DNA of 64,000 bases from Saccharibacillus soli (GTDB lineage Bacteria; Bacillota; Bacilli; Paenibacillales; Paenibacillaceae). The notes under the pieces are model-generated. The model was not told the DNA's origin. It saw nothing but the letters and a program-made list of their open reading frames with translations, and did no database searches. Of the stretch, positions 15,917 to 24,560 are shown piece by piece. The translations under genes were made by a program, and so were the position numbers. The DNA lies in assembly GCA_002189105.1 (NCBI GenBank), contig NIOB01000001.1, positions 124,001 through 188,000 on the forward strand, given 5' to 3'. Position 1 is the first letter of the stretch. The number at the start of each line of letters is the position of its first letter.

Positions 15917-18016
15917 ATGGAAAGATCCGTTATCACAAGAGCCAAAAGTGCGGAGATTGCGGTTGACGAAGCCCTGAAGCTGCTCGCTATGCCGCGTGAA
16001 TCGGTGCAAATCGAGATTCTCGAACCCGGGGGTCGCGGAATGCTGGGGTTGGGCAATCGGCTGGCTGTCGTGAAGGTGACGGCGTTGGAATCGCTGACTG
16101 CACATTCGAGAGAATCCGAAGCCGTCATTGCAATTCGGCAGGAGGAGCCGCTTCCTGCGGGAGCGAATCCAGCATCGCTGTCTTCCGAATCGTCATCTTC
16201 CTCTCGCTTTTCCCAAGGTTCTTCCGGAGCAGGCGGGGACGCGGCTCGGGCAGCAGAGGGAGAGCAGCACGGCGAGGTTGCCATTGAAGATGGCCGATTT
16301 GTCATCTATGCTTCGGGCAGTCTGCTGCCGCTGGTGACGCCTCCCGAAGGAGCGGTACTGCTGCGAAACGGCGTGCCGATTACCGGGAAAGAGTGGGTAT
16401 CCCCGGGGGATCAATTGGAATTGGATGCCGCGCCAGTCGTGGAACGTTCGGTCTGGCGAATTGAATTGGATGACGTTCTGCTGCGAGCGGAGCTGCATGT
16501 ACGGCCGGGATTTGAACGCAGCTTTGGGCTTATGGACAGCAGTCCGCAGTCCCACCTGATCGTACCGGTGACCGAGAAGCGCAAGTTGATTCCGATTGAG
16601 GAAACGGAAGTCCGAAGCAAGCTGGCTGAACTGGGTGTGGTTTTCGGTATTCGCGCCGCTGCGATCACGGAAGCCTGCCGCACCGAACATCCGGGTGTAT
16701 TTGTGATTGCCGAGGGCGCACCTGCGATGCAGGGAGCGGATGGAAGCTTCGAGATTACCTTTCAGACGGAGACGCGCAGAGTCAGCCCCAAGAGCCGGGA
16801 AGACGGAACTATCGATTATAGGGAGACGGTTGAATTTCCGACGGTTGCCGAAGGACAGGTTCTGGTGCGTACACTTCCGGCGAAGCCGGGACGCCCAGGG
16901 CGTGACATCATGGATCGCCCCATCCTGCCGCGGCAGGTTCAAGCGATCACGTTGGCCGCAGGCGAGGGAGTCGCCGTGAGCGAAGATGGCCGCCGGGCGG
17001 TTGCCCTGCGTCAGGGCATGCCGCGCATCAAGCAGCAGGGCTTCCGGATTCATCTATCCGTGCTGCCCAAACTGGAACATCGGGGCGATGTGGACTTGAA
17101 ATCGGGCAATATTCGGTTTCGTGGGGACGTCGAGATCTCGGGCGCTGTGCAAAGCGGCATGAAGATTGAGGCCTTCGGAAGCATCCTGGTTCGCGGCTCG
17201 ATTGGTTCAGCGACCCTCGATGCTTCCTATTCCCTGGTTGCCTCCGGCAGTCTGATTGGCTCGCAGGTGAATGTTGGACGCCGCAGTGAATTTCTCAACC
17301 AGGTAGAGCCGCTGATGCTGGAGATCGCTTCCCAGACGCAGCTGCTGCAATCCGCGATTGAGCAGTTGAGCCAGACGGCCGCTTTCAAATTGAATGATAT
17401 CCAGCAGGGCGGGCTTGGAGCTTTGCTGAACGTCCTGCTGCGAGGCAAGTTCAAGACGCTGCATGCGGTTCTGGTTCGCTTTTCCGATCAGGCAGCCAAA
17501 AACGAACCGCAAATGGATGAGGATTGGAAAGAATATGCGGTACGCCTGAAGTTTGGTTTTCTGGATTTGCGTCATGGTGGATTCCGTGATGCTGCTGAAC
17601 TCGACGATTTTCGACGGTGTACGCTGGAGATGCTGGAGGCGGCGATGGGTCCGCAGGGACGCCCGGTATTTGCCGAACTCACTTACGCCCATAACAGCCA
17701 TATCTACTGCGGCGGCGATGTCCGAATCAGCAAGGGTGCCTATAACACGAATCTGTACTGCCAGGGAACGCTGGAGACCAAGGGGACGCTGCGCGGAGGA
17801 GTCTATTTTGCCGCCAAAGGAATGAATGTGAAGGAAGTAGGAGCGCCGGGCGGCGTATCCACCAAGCTTCAGGTGCCCGAAAAGTCTTCTATCCGTGCAG
17901 GCCGAGTGATGGAGGGAACCGTGGTTCAGATTGGACGACGTTCCTTCCAATTTGTCGAAGCAGCGGTGAATGTTCATGCACGTCTGGGCGTGAGGGAAGA
18001 ATTGTTATTGTTCTAG
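15917..18016 (+). CDS. Jag-N / FapA (DUF342) domain protein
   Basis: About 699 residues. The N-terminal ~55 residues match the Jag-N domain (EIAVDEALKLLAMPRESVQI, GRGMLGLGNRLAVVKV). A low-complexity Ser/Glu/Ala stretch follows (~75-110), then the DUF342/FapA beta-helical region, ending with CQGTLETKGTLRGGVYFAAK and EVGAPGGVSTKLQVP. FapA is linked to flagellar polar assembly in Vibrio; in Gram-positives its role is unclear. The ribosome site AAGGAAGGA abuts the ATG at 15911, so I prefer the ATG at 15917, seven bases on. Its place between the PP2C and STAS genes suggests it belongs to the signalling cluster. Confidence 0.85.
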   Translation: MERSVITRAKSAEIAVDEALKLLAMPRESVQIEILEPGGRGMLGLGNRLAVVKVTALESLTAHSRESEAVIAIRQEEPLPAGANPASLSSESSSSSRFSQGSSGAGGDAARAAEGEQHGEVAIEDGRFVIYASGSLLPLVTPPEGAVLLRNGVPITGKEWVSPGDQLELDAAPVVERSVWRIELDDVLLRAELHVRPGFERSFGLMDSSPQSHLIVPVTEKRKLIPIEETEVRSKLAELGVVFGIRAAAITEACRTEHPGVFVIAEGAPAMQGADGSFEITFQTETRRVSPKSREDGTIDYRETVEFPTVAEGQVLVRTLPAKPGRPGRDIMDRPILPRQVQAITLAAGEGVAVSEDGRRAVALRQGMPRIKQQGFRIHLSVLPKLEHRGDVDLKSGNIRFRGDVEISGAVQSGMKIEAFGSILVRGSIGSATLDASYSLVASGSLIGSQVNVGRRSEFLNQVEPLMLEIASQTQLLQSAIEQLSQTAAFKLNDIQQGGLGALLNVLLRGKFKTLHAVLVRFSDQAAKNEPQMDEDWKEYAVRLKFGFLDLRHGGFRDAAELDDFRRCTLEMLEAAMGPQGRPVFAELTYAHNSHIYCGGDVRISKGAYNTNLYCQGTLETKGTLRGGVYFAAKGMNVKEVGAPGGVSTKLQVPEKSSIRAGRVMEGTVVQIGRRSFQFVEAAVNVHARLGVREELLLF

Positions 18017-18057
18017 GGAAATTTAGTCGCCATTTTGCACATTAAGGGAGGATGTCC

Positions 18058-18369
18058 ATGTTTGCGTATCAGATTCAGAAGAGTGAAACGGAAGCGGTAG
18101 TCATACTTGAAGGGGATTTTGATATAGACAGCGGCGAGGTACTGGAAGAAGATATTCTGCCTGTTGTCTCGGAGTATCCACATGTCAGGCTGCATTTTGG
18201 TGAGATCTATTTCGTGGATTCTTCGGGAATTGGCCTCATCATTCGCATGGTGGACGAACTTCGTGAGAACGGACGCACCGTCAAGATTGAACAGGTGCGC
18301 CCGGAAGTGCTGGAAGTGTTTGAACTGCTGCAAATTCGTGAAATTCTGGGTGAAGAGGTCTTTGAGTAA
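18058..18369 (+). CDS. STAS domain anti-anti-sigma factor (SpoIIAA/RsbV-like)
   Basis: A 103-residue single STAS domain. IYFVDSSGIGLIIRM contains the conserved Asp-Ser-Ser-Gly; Ser55 corresponds to the serine phosphorylated in SpoIIAA and RsbV. I chose the ATG at 18058 because AAGGGAGG directly abuts an earlier in-frame ATG at 18052. In partner-switching systems the unphosphorylated form binds an anti-sigma kinase and frees the target. The upstream PP2C protein and the downstream HATPase domain are its natural phosphatase and kinase. Confidence 0.92.
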   Translation: MFAYQIQKSETEAVVILEGDFDIDSGEVLEEDILPVVSEYPHVRLHFGEIYFVDSSGIGLIIRMVDELRENGRTVKIEQVRPEVLEVFELLQIREILGEEVFE

Positions 18370-18404
18370 TTCCCTCGACCTGACATTCTACAAGAAAGGA
18401 ACCG

Positions 18405-20579
18405 ATGAGCTTGAATACATCACCCAACTCGGCAGGCGGCAAGGGAACGCTTTATCCCTTGTGGGCGCTGGCCGGATTTCTATACGGTGCCATGCTCGCC
18501 GTCGGGTCCGGTCAGGTCATGTGGACGTCCGTTTTGCCCATTCTGCTGCTGACCCTGCTGCTCGATTTGTTTCCGATTCGACTAATTAGCGGCGATGAAT
18601 TTGCTGCTGGCCTCATCGGGTTTCTCGCTCTATTGATTGGGTTTGGTCTGTACACCGCGCTGCTGGGCGTCTTTATTAGCTCTTTGTCCAATGAGGCCAG
18701 ACAATCCGGCTTTCGCCTGCGAGCATTTGATCCGGTTCGCTGGATAGCCAGAGTTGGGATTTATACGCTTAGTACATGCGGCGCGGCTCTGGCGCTTCAG
18801 GGTCTGCATGAGATCTGGCCTGGCGCTTCCTTATATGTCCAAGCAGCGGTGGCTGCGCTTGCGTTTAAGGCGGTCAAGGTTCCGATGGCGGCAGGGCTGC
18901 GCAAAGTGCTCACCGGAACATCGGTGCTGGCCGGGATTCGCGGGCGCCTACGTGAGACTCTTGTGCCGATTTTGCTCTGCATTGCGGTCATTCCTCATTT
19001 TTTAAGCCATGTGCTGGAGGAAGATTCGGTCTATGAGCTGGCTTATACCGGACTCTTTCTGTTTTTCATCCTGTATTTCTCCAATGTCTATCTTCGAGAG
19101 GTAACAGGATGGCGCCGAACGTACGAACGATTCAGCCAGCTGTTTGAGTCGCGTCTATCTTCGGATCTTGAAGGACATGGGATGCGCACTGGTGCGATTG
19201 CCGATTGTCTGGCCGATCGTCTCTCGTATCCTCGGGAAAAAAAGCGTGTTCTCGTACAAACGGCCATTCAGCATGATGTGGGCAAGTCGGCGCTCCCGGC
19301 GTATCTATTCAATAAACGGGGCGCTTTGTCGCTGTCCGAGGAAGATGAATATCGTTCGCATAGTGAAAAGGGTGCCGAGATTATTTTTACGCTCACTGAA
19401 GATGAACGAACAGCGCGTTGGGTGCGGCATCATCATGAGCGCTGGGACGGCAGGGGATTCCCTGATGGTCTAAAAGGCAAAGATATTCCCTATGAATCCC
19501 GCCTGTTAGCGCTGTGCAGCCGAATGGATCATCTGCTGCGCCGCGAAGCGGATGACGAAGCCCTATGCGAGCAGGTTCGCAAGTTATCGGGACGTGAGCT
19601 TGATCCGGAGCTGGCTTCGGTCGTCACCATCCATTTTGTCCATTGGCTGCGTGAGCAGTTATTCCGCCAGGGACTGGCGGGCGCCGCTGCGGATGACTTG
19701 GCCGCTACTCGGATAGAGCCGGGTATCTATGGTTCATCGACAGCTGCTTTTTTGCCGGATAAAGAAGAACATGACGAAGAGGCTGGCGATTATGTCGGAC
19801 GCAGTATCCAAATGAAATTTGCTTCTGATGGGCTGCTATATGGCGGAGAAGAACCGGCGCTGGAGCCTGAATTAATTCGGATGGCACGCCGGGCGGAAGC
19901 GGAACAGAAGTCTTTTTATGAACTGCTCACACATGAAGGACGGACGTATGAAGCTCACTTCTACCCAGGTCATGGGGAAGTCAGCATCGTATTCACCGAC
20001 ATTACCCCGGCTTATCTTGCGCGTCAGCAGCTGCGTGATGAAACGCGTCTGGCTTACCGCGAAGTGATCCTTGCGCTATCGGAAGGCAAGGTGCAGCTGT
20101 GCCGGAATGTCGAAGAAGTTCAGAGCCATCTGGGGCAGCCGCTTGCCGGGCTGACCGTTGCCGCCCGCACAGACATTGCCCGCAGTCGGGATCTGGCTGC
20201 CTCCTTCATGCCGCAGGAGAATCCCAAACGACTCATGCAGGTCAAGCTGGCGGTATCCGAAGCGGCCACCAATCTGCTCAAACATGCGCTGGGCGGAGAA
20301 GTCACCGTTTTTGCACAGGGGAGCCTGCTCCAAGTGCTGGTGCGGGACGAAGGCTCCGGTATTGCCCTGCATGAGCTTCCCAAGACATTTGTGGCCTCCG
20401 GCTACAGCAGCAAACGTTCATTGGGACGTGGATTCAGCGTCATGTATGCGTCGGCAAATCGGATTTTTGTATATACCGACTCCAAAGGTACGCAGCTGCT
20501 GCTGGAATTCGAGGGCAGGGAGGGTGCGGCGCAGCCGACTGAGCAGAGTCAGCACATCCCAACCACGGTGGAAGCCTGA
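18405..20579 (+). CDS. membrane HD-GYP phosphodiesterase fused to an RsbW-like serine kinase domain
   Basis: A 724-residue protein. Residues ~17-230 hold about six hydrophobic helices. Residues ~240-425 are an HD-GYP domain: His290-Asp291 (QHDVGKS) and HHERWDGRGFP (342-353), where the family's Tyr is Phe. Residues ~465-540 look PAS-like (EQKSFYELLTHEGRTYEAHF, ending TDITPAYLARQQL). The C-terminus (~575-700) is an RsbW/SpoIIAB-type HATPase: N-box AVSEAATNLLKHA with Asn623, G1 box RDEGSGI, and SLGRGFSVMYA. HD-GYP domains hydrolyse c-di-GMP; RsbW-type kinases phosphorylate STAS partners and restrain a sigma factor or other target. It starts 35 bases after the STAS gene. No sigma factor is encoded beside it. 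Confidence 0.88.
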   Translation: MSLNTSPNSAGGKGTLYPLWALAGFLYGAMLAVGSGQVMWTSVLPILLLTLLLDLFPIRLISGDEFAAGLIGFLALLIGFGLYTALLGVFISSLSNEARQSGFRLRAFDPVRWIARVGIYTLSTCGAALALQGLHEIWPGASLYVQAAVAALAFKAVKVPMAAGLRKVLTGTSVLAGIRGRLRETLVPILLCIAVIPHFLSHVLEEDSVYELAYTGLFLFFILYFSNVYLREVTGWRRTYERFSQLFESRLSSDLEGHGMRTGAIADCLADRLSYPREKKRVLVQTAIQHDVGKSALPAYLFNKRGALSLSEEDEYRSHSEKGAEIIFTLTEDERTARWVRHHHERWDGRGFPDGLKGKDIPYESRLLALCSRMDHLLRREADDEALCEQVRKLSGRELDPELASVVTIHFVHWLREQLFRQGLAGAAADDLAATRIEPGIYGSSTAAFLPDKEEHDEEAGDYVGRSIQMKFASDGLLYGGEEPALEPELIRMARRAEAEQKSFYELLTHEGRTYEAHFYPGHGEVSIVFTDITPAYLARQQLRDETRLAYREVILALSEGKVQLCRNVEEVQSHLGQPLAGLTVAARTDIARSRDLAASFMPQENPKRLMQVKLAVSEAATNLLKHALGGEVTVFAQGSLLQVLVRDEGSGIALHELPKTFVASGYSSKRSLGRGFSVMYASANRIFVYTDSKGTQLLLEFEGREGAAQPTEQSQHIPTTVEA

Positions 20580-20620
20580 GTTGGGCATTTCCCGGAAGGA
20601 TTGGCGAAAGAAGGACAAGA

Positions 20621-20647
20621 AGGTGGGCGGTTTACCCACCTTTTTTT
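20621..20647 (+). terminator. terminator of the signalling cluster
   Basis: AGGTGGG (20621-20627) and CCCACCT (20635-20641) followed by TTTTTT. It lies 42 bases after the HD-GYP/HATPase gene. Confidence 0.85.
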
Positions 20648-20718
20648 GCTGTCTCTGGCAGGAAAACGTTTCGCGTATGATACCATGAGTACACAACAAA
20701 AGACGGCAGGCCCGTTGA

Positions 20719-22029
20719 ATGAAGGGAAGCGCAGGATCTTTGTATGCCATTTTCCGCAATGAAAAAGTTCAACTGCTGACCGTCGCCCTGGGTACGGCAG
20801 TGGCTGGCGAATTTAAGATCAATCCCGTGCCGGGTGATTTGTTTCGTATTGCGCTTGGGGGAAGCGCCTTTTTGCTGCTGCTTCTGCTGATGAACCGTCT
20901 GCCTTATCTCAAGGCGGGGCTGTATACGGGCATCACGGTTGTGATCTTCCGAACGCTGCTGGATGTGATCTTCGCGCCTGCCTCTTTTCATCTGGAGGAT
21001 AGCCTGAGACTGCATACGTCTAGCGGTTTATATTATCTGACCTTTGCCTTTGGCCTTCTGGCGCTCCAGCATCGAATCGGCAGCATGAACGCCTTATGGC
21101 TCGGCGCCTGCTGTGCAGCTATCGACCTGACCTCCAATGTGGTGGAAATGATATGCCGCTGGCTGCTGAACGGTTCGGACATTACCCATCCGGCAACCTG
21201 GGGGTATATCGCCCTGGTTGGACTGGCGCGAGGTTTTTTTGTCACCGGATTATACAGCAGCATCGCCGTGAGTCAGATTCGAGCGCTCAATCTGGAGCAG
21301 AGCAAACGTATGGAGCAGATGCTGGCTGTTAATTCAGGACTGTACGGTGAGGTATTCTATCTGCGCAAGTCGATGTCTGCTATGGAGCGGGTCACTCGGG
21401 ACAGCTATCGACTGTATGCTGATCTGAAGCGTGAAGGATTGGATGAGTTGGGACGCAGGCAGCTAAAGGTGACGCAGGAGCTGCATGAGATCAAGAAGGA
21501 TTCCCAGCGGATTGCGGCAGGGCTGCTCAAGCTGTTCGATCAGGAAGCGAAGACTCTCTTGACCTTATCCGAGATTGCCGACTATGCGCTGCGCGGTAAC
21601 CGCAAATACGCGGCCATGCTGGGCAAATGGATCTTGTTTGAAGTCGAGACGTCCAGCAGCTATGCGACTTCGCAGCATCTGGCCCTGCTCTCGCTGCTTA
21701 ACAATCTGCTGGCCAATGCCGTGGAAGCCATTGATCGCTCCGGCGTGATTGGACTGGAGATTCGGGTAGAAGGTGCGGATACGCGGCTGATCGTTCGGGA
21801 TACAGGACGCGGAATTCCGGACAAGAGCCGAATGTTGGTATTTGAACCGGGTTTCACCACCAAGTTCGGTGAAGGGGGAGCCGCGGCAACCGGAATCGGG
21901 CTGTCGCATGTTCATGATATTGTCCACGAGTTAGGCGGAAGCGTTCGGCTGCTGCCTGACAGTGAAGAAGGCTGGATTACCGTCTTTGAAGCTGTCATTC
22001 CGACAGACCGTCTAAAAAAGGAGGAATAG
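20719..22029 (+). CDS. GlnK-type membrane sensor histidine kinase
   Basis: A 436-residue protein with about six hydrophobic helices in residues 15-185 and a GHKL ATPase domain at ~315-425. The ATPase motifs are all present: N-box NNLLANAVEAI (328-338), G1 DTGRGIP (361-367), F box FEPGFTTK (375-382) and G2 GIGLSH (392-397). The phospho-acceptor is not a classical H-box; His256 in ELHEIKKD is the best candidate. The response regulator four bases downstream is clearly GlnL-like, which makes this the GlnK partner (B. subtilis YcbA), a glutamine-responsive kinase there. No glutaminase gene lies nearby. The start ATG at 20719 has only a weak ribosome site. Confidence 0.82.
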   Translation: MKGSAGSLYAIFRNEKVQLLTVALGTAVAGEFKINPVPGDLFRIALGGSAFLLLLLLMNRLPYLKAGLYTGITVVIFRTLLDVIFAPASFHLEDSLRLHTSSGLYYLTFAFGLLALQHRIGSMNALWLGACCAAIDLTSNVVEMICRWLLNGSDITHPATWGYIALVGLARGFFVTGLYSSIAVSQIRALNLEQSKRMEQMLAVNSGLYGEVFYLRKSMSAMERVTRDSYRLYADLKREGLDELGRRQLKVTQELHEIKKDSQRIAAGLLKLFDQEAKTLLTLSEIADYALRGNRKYAAMLGKWILFEVETSSSYATSQHLALLSLLNNLLANAVEAIDRSGVIGLEIRVEGADTRLIVRDTGRGIPDKSRMLVFEPGFTTKFGEGGAAATGIGLSHVHDIVHELGGSVRLLPDSEEGWITVFEAVIPTDRLKKEE

Positions 22030-22033
22030 ACGC

Positions 22034-22945
22034 ATGGCGTCTTATTGTATTATTGACGACGACCCGGCTGTACGTGCCATGCTGGAGCAGATCATCGAGG
22101 GAAGCGGATTGGGTGAGGTGGTGGGCACGGCACGCGGCGGGGAAGAAGGAGTACGGGTGGTCGCAGAGACTTCACCCGATATTGTCCTGATTGACTGGCT
22201 GATGCCCGATCAGGATGGATTGGAGACACTGGAGCGGCTGCGCAGCCAGGGATTCGGCGGTGCCTGTATTATGATCTCGCAGATCGAAGATCAAGAAATG
22301 GTTGGAGAGGCCTATCGTTCGGGCATCGAGTTTTTTCTGCGCAAGCCCATCAATCGGATAGAAGTAGAGTCTGTGCTGTCTAAGGTAAGTGAACATGCGG
22401 AATTAAGCCGGTATTTGAAGGAACTGAGGACGTCCCTGTCCAGACTGGAAGGTTTCGGTCGAACGGCTGGACGTTCCGATACACCGGCTGCCAAACGCCG
22501 GGGCGCGGCGGAAGTGCTGCGACCGATCTATATGAATCTGGGGATTTTGGGCGAAGCCGGATGCGTAGATATGACTACCATTATGGAAGGTCTGATCCGG
22601 CGCGGGGTAAGCAGCGATTTTCCGCCGCTTCGTCAGCTGTATGAAGAAGCGGCAGCGCTCAGGGTTGGACAGCGCCGGGATATTGAACGGGAAGCCAAGG
22701 CGGTCGAACAGCGTATTCGTCGCACCGTCTCCGCTGCCTTGACCCATCTGGCGTCGATTGGCCTGACCGACTATGGCAATCCCAAGTTTGAGCATTATGC
22801 GCCGCTTTATTTTGATTTTGAAGACGTTCGGGCCAAGATGAAGGAGATCGACGAAGCCCACGGAGAAGGACGAACCAAAGTCAGCATCAAGAAGTTTTTG
22901 CAGGTGATGTATTTGGACATGCAGGATGGAATGGAGCGGGATTAG
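22034..22945 (+). CDS. glnL: response regulator with YcbB-type DNA-binding domain
   Basis: A 303-residue regulator. The receiver has acidic residues Asp8-Asp10, phospho-acceptor Asp54 (VLIDWLMPD) and a conserved Lys in FLRKPINRIE. The C-terminal ~150 residues (TMEGLIRRG through EQRIRRTVSAALTHLAS and NPKFEHYAPLYFDF) match the YcbB DNA-binding domain, not a winged helix. The segment MISQIEDQEMVGEAYRSGIE is nearly that of B. subtilis GlnL (YcbB). It follows the kinase gene by four bases. In Bacillus the pair controls glutamine uptake and breakdown; here the target is unknown, though an amino-acid ABC operon begins 740 bases downstream. Confidence 0.92.
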   Translation: MASYCIIDDDPAVRAMLEQIIEGSGLGEVVGTARGGEEGVRVVAETSPDIVLIDWLMPDQDGLETLERLRSQGFGGACIMISQIEDQEMVGEAYRSGIEFFLRKPINRIEVESVLSKVSEHAELSRYLKELRTSLSRLEGFGRTAGRSDTPAAKRRGAAEVLRPIYMNLGILGEAGCVDMTTIMEGLIRRGVSSDFPPLRQLYEEAAALRVGQRRDIEREAKAVEQRIRRTVSAALTHLASIGLTDYGNPKFEHYAPLYFDFEDVRAKMKEIDEAHGEGRTKVSIKKFLQVMYLDMQDGMERD

Positions 22946-22971
22946 AAGGGGAGCCGAGGCTTCCCTTTTTT
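22946..22971 (+). terminator. terminator after the two-component pair
   Basis: AAGGGGAGCC and GGCTTCCCTT form a short stem directly after the stop codon, followed by TTTTTT. Confidence 0.8.
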
Positions 22972-23105
22972 GCTTATCAATGTTTTGTATAAGTACATCG
23001 AAAAACTCTATTAGTCGAAGTCCATGCGGAGTGATAAAGTTAACAGCAATTAATCCCGAGTAAACAAATGGGTGAAATGAAAATAAACTTTTGGGGGTGC
23101 AGAGA

Positions 23106-23630
23106 ATGAGTGAAATTTACCGGAGAGCAGCCAGTGAAGATGCGGAACAATTGGTGGACATTACATATCGGGCGTATGCGCTGATTCGTGAGCTGGGGCT
23201 GCACTGGCCTGCGGCTCATGCGGATCTGCCGCTGGTGCTGCAAAATATCGAGGAGAACGAATGTTATCTGCTGGAAGTTGGTGGGCATGTGGCAGCCACC
23301 GTTACTCTATCGACAAGCGGCGAAGCCAAGGCCATTACCGAGCTTCCCTTTGTGAAATGGTTTGCCGTCGATCCCGACTATGCCAATCAGGGGTATGGAG
23401 GCCGACTGCTGGATTGGGTGGAGAAGGAGATCGTACTCGGCAAATATGGACAAAGGCAGGTCACATTGGCCACCGCGCAAAAACATCCGTGGCTGGTTCA
23501 GATGTATGAACGCCGGGGATACGAGCGAATTGTCGAGATCGACGCAAAAAACGGGGACGGCATCATGTACCTGCTTCGTAAAAATATTGCCGAATACCAC
23601 CGGGCAGATCGCGTTCAAAGTGGAGCCTGA
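23106..23630 (+). CDS. GNAT family N-acetyltransferase
   Basis: A 174-residue protein with the GNAT fold: N-terminal YRRAASEDAEQLVDITYRAY, a central WFAVDPDYANQGYGGRLLDWVE corresponding to the acetyl-CoA pyrophosphate loop (Q-G-Y-G-G) and a C-terminal MYERRGYERI strand. The start is the ATG at 23106 after GGGGGTG; an in-frame TTG at 23091 would overlap that ribosome site. It is followed by the amino-acid ABC operon after 50 bases and may be co-transcribed with it; in the B. subtilis ytmI-type cystine operon acetyltransferases also accompany the transporter. The substrate is unknown. Confidence 0.85.
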   Translation: MSEIYRRAASEDAEQLVDITYRAYALIRELGLHWPAAHADLPLVLQNIEENECYLLEVGGHVAATVTLSTSGEAKAITELPFVKWFAVDPDYANQGYGGRLLDWVEKEIVLGKYGQRQVTLATAQKHPWLVQMYERRGYERIVEIDAKNGDGIMYLLRKNIAEYHRADRVQSGA

Positions 23631-23682
23631 GCCATTTTAAAAAGAATCATTTAGAAACGAATCATGGAGGGGGAAAAGGAAA

Positions 23683-24537
23683 ATGAAATTACTCACAGCC
23701 AAGTCGAAAAAATGGTGGAGCCTGACCGCACTTGCATGGATGCTGGTGGCTTCGGGCTGCGGTGCAGGAGGCGAACCGGCGGCGCAGGCGTCCGGCAGCG
23801 CAGGCGAATCCTCCAGCAAAGTCACCAAGATTGTGGTCGGAACAGGCACGGGCTTCCCGCGAGTCTGCTTCCTGGATGAGAATGGCAAGCTGACCGGATT
23901 CGATGTGGAACTGCTGCGCAAGATCGATGAGCTGCTGCCGCAGTATGAATTTGAGTTCCAGACGATGGATTTTAGCAATCTGCTGCTTAGTCTGGAGACG
24001 AACAAGATTGATCTGGTTGCCCACGTCATGGAGAAAAATCCGGAGCGTGAGCAGAAATATGCGTTTAACGCCGAGCCTTATGCCCACTGGCGCAACCGAA
24101 TTGTTGTAGCGAAGGATAATGACTCGATTCAGAAGCTGGACGATCTCGTTGGCAAAAAGGTTCTGACCAGCGCCACCAGCGCCGAAGCGCAGATTCTGGA
24201 GAACTACAACAAAGATCATGACGGGAAAATCGACATCGTGTATCAGAGCGGACAGGCCAATGATACGGTGAATCAGATTGTCACAGGACGTGTGGATGCC
24301 ACAATCGCGGCTGACTTTGTAGTACCGGTAATTGATCCGCAGAAACAGCTCAAGCTGGTAGGTGAAGAACTGTCTTCGGATGATGTCCTGTATGTCTTCC
24401 GCAAAGACGATGCTGATGAAAAAGCACTGTCCGACGCCATTGATGGCGCAGTCAAAGAACTGAAGCAGGACGGTACACTCAGCAAACTGAGTACCGAATG
24501 GCTGGGCAGTGACGTGACCGGCGATCATGCCAAATAA
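23683..24537 (+). CDS. amino-acid ABC transporter substrate-binding lipoprotein
   Basis: A 284-residue family 3 (polar amino acid) solute-binding protein. The signal peptide ends in the lipobox VASGC, with the acylated Cys near residue 27. The mature protein opens with IVVGTGTGFPRVCFLDENGK and FDVELLRKIDELLPQYEFEF, followed by ANDTVNQIVTGRVDATIAAD in the second lobe. It is anchored on the outer face of the membrane. The downstream ATPase is closest in motif order to TcyN, so L-cystine or another sulfur amino acid is the likely ligand; that is inference from context. Confidence 0.9.
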   Translation: MKLLTAKSKKWWSLTALAWMLVASGCGAGGEPAAQASGSAGESSSKVTKIVVGTGTGFPRVCFLDENGKLTGFDVELLRKIDELLPQYEFEFQTMDFSNLLLSLETNKIDLVAHVMEKNPEREQKYAFNAEPYAHWRNRIVVAKDNDSIQKLDDLVGKKVLTSATSAEAQILENYNKDHDGKIDIVYQSGQANDTVNQIVTGRVDATIAADFVVPVIDPQKQLKLVGEELSSDDVLYVFRKDDADEKALSDAIDGAVKELKQDGTLSKLSTEWLGSDVTGDHAK

Positions 24538-24560
24538 GCAAGAGGAAAGGAGTTTGGGTT

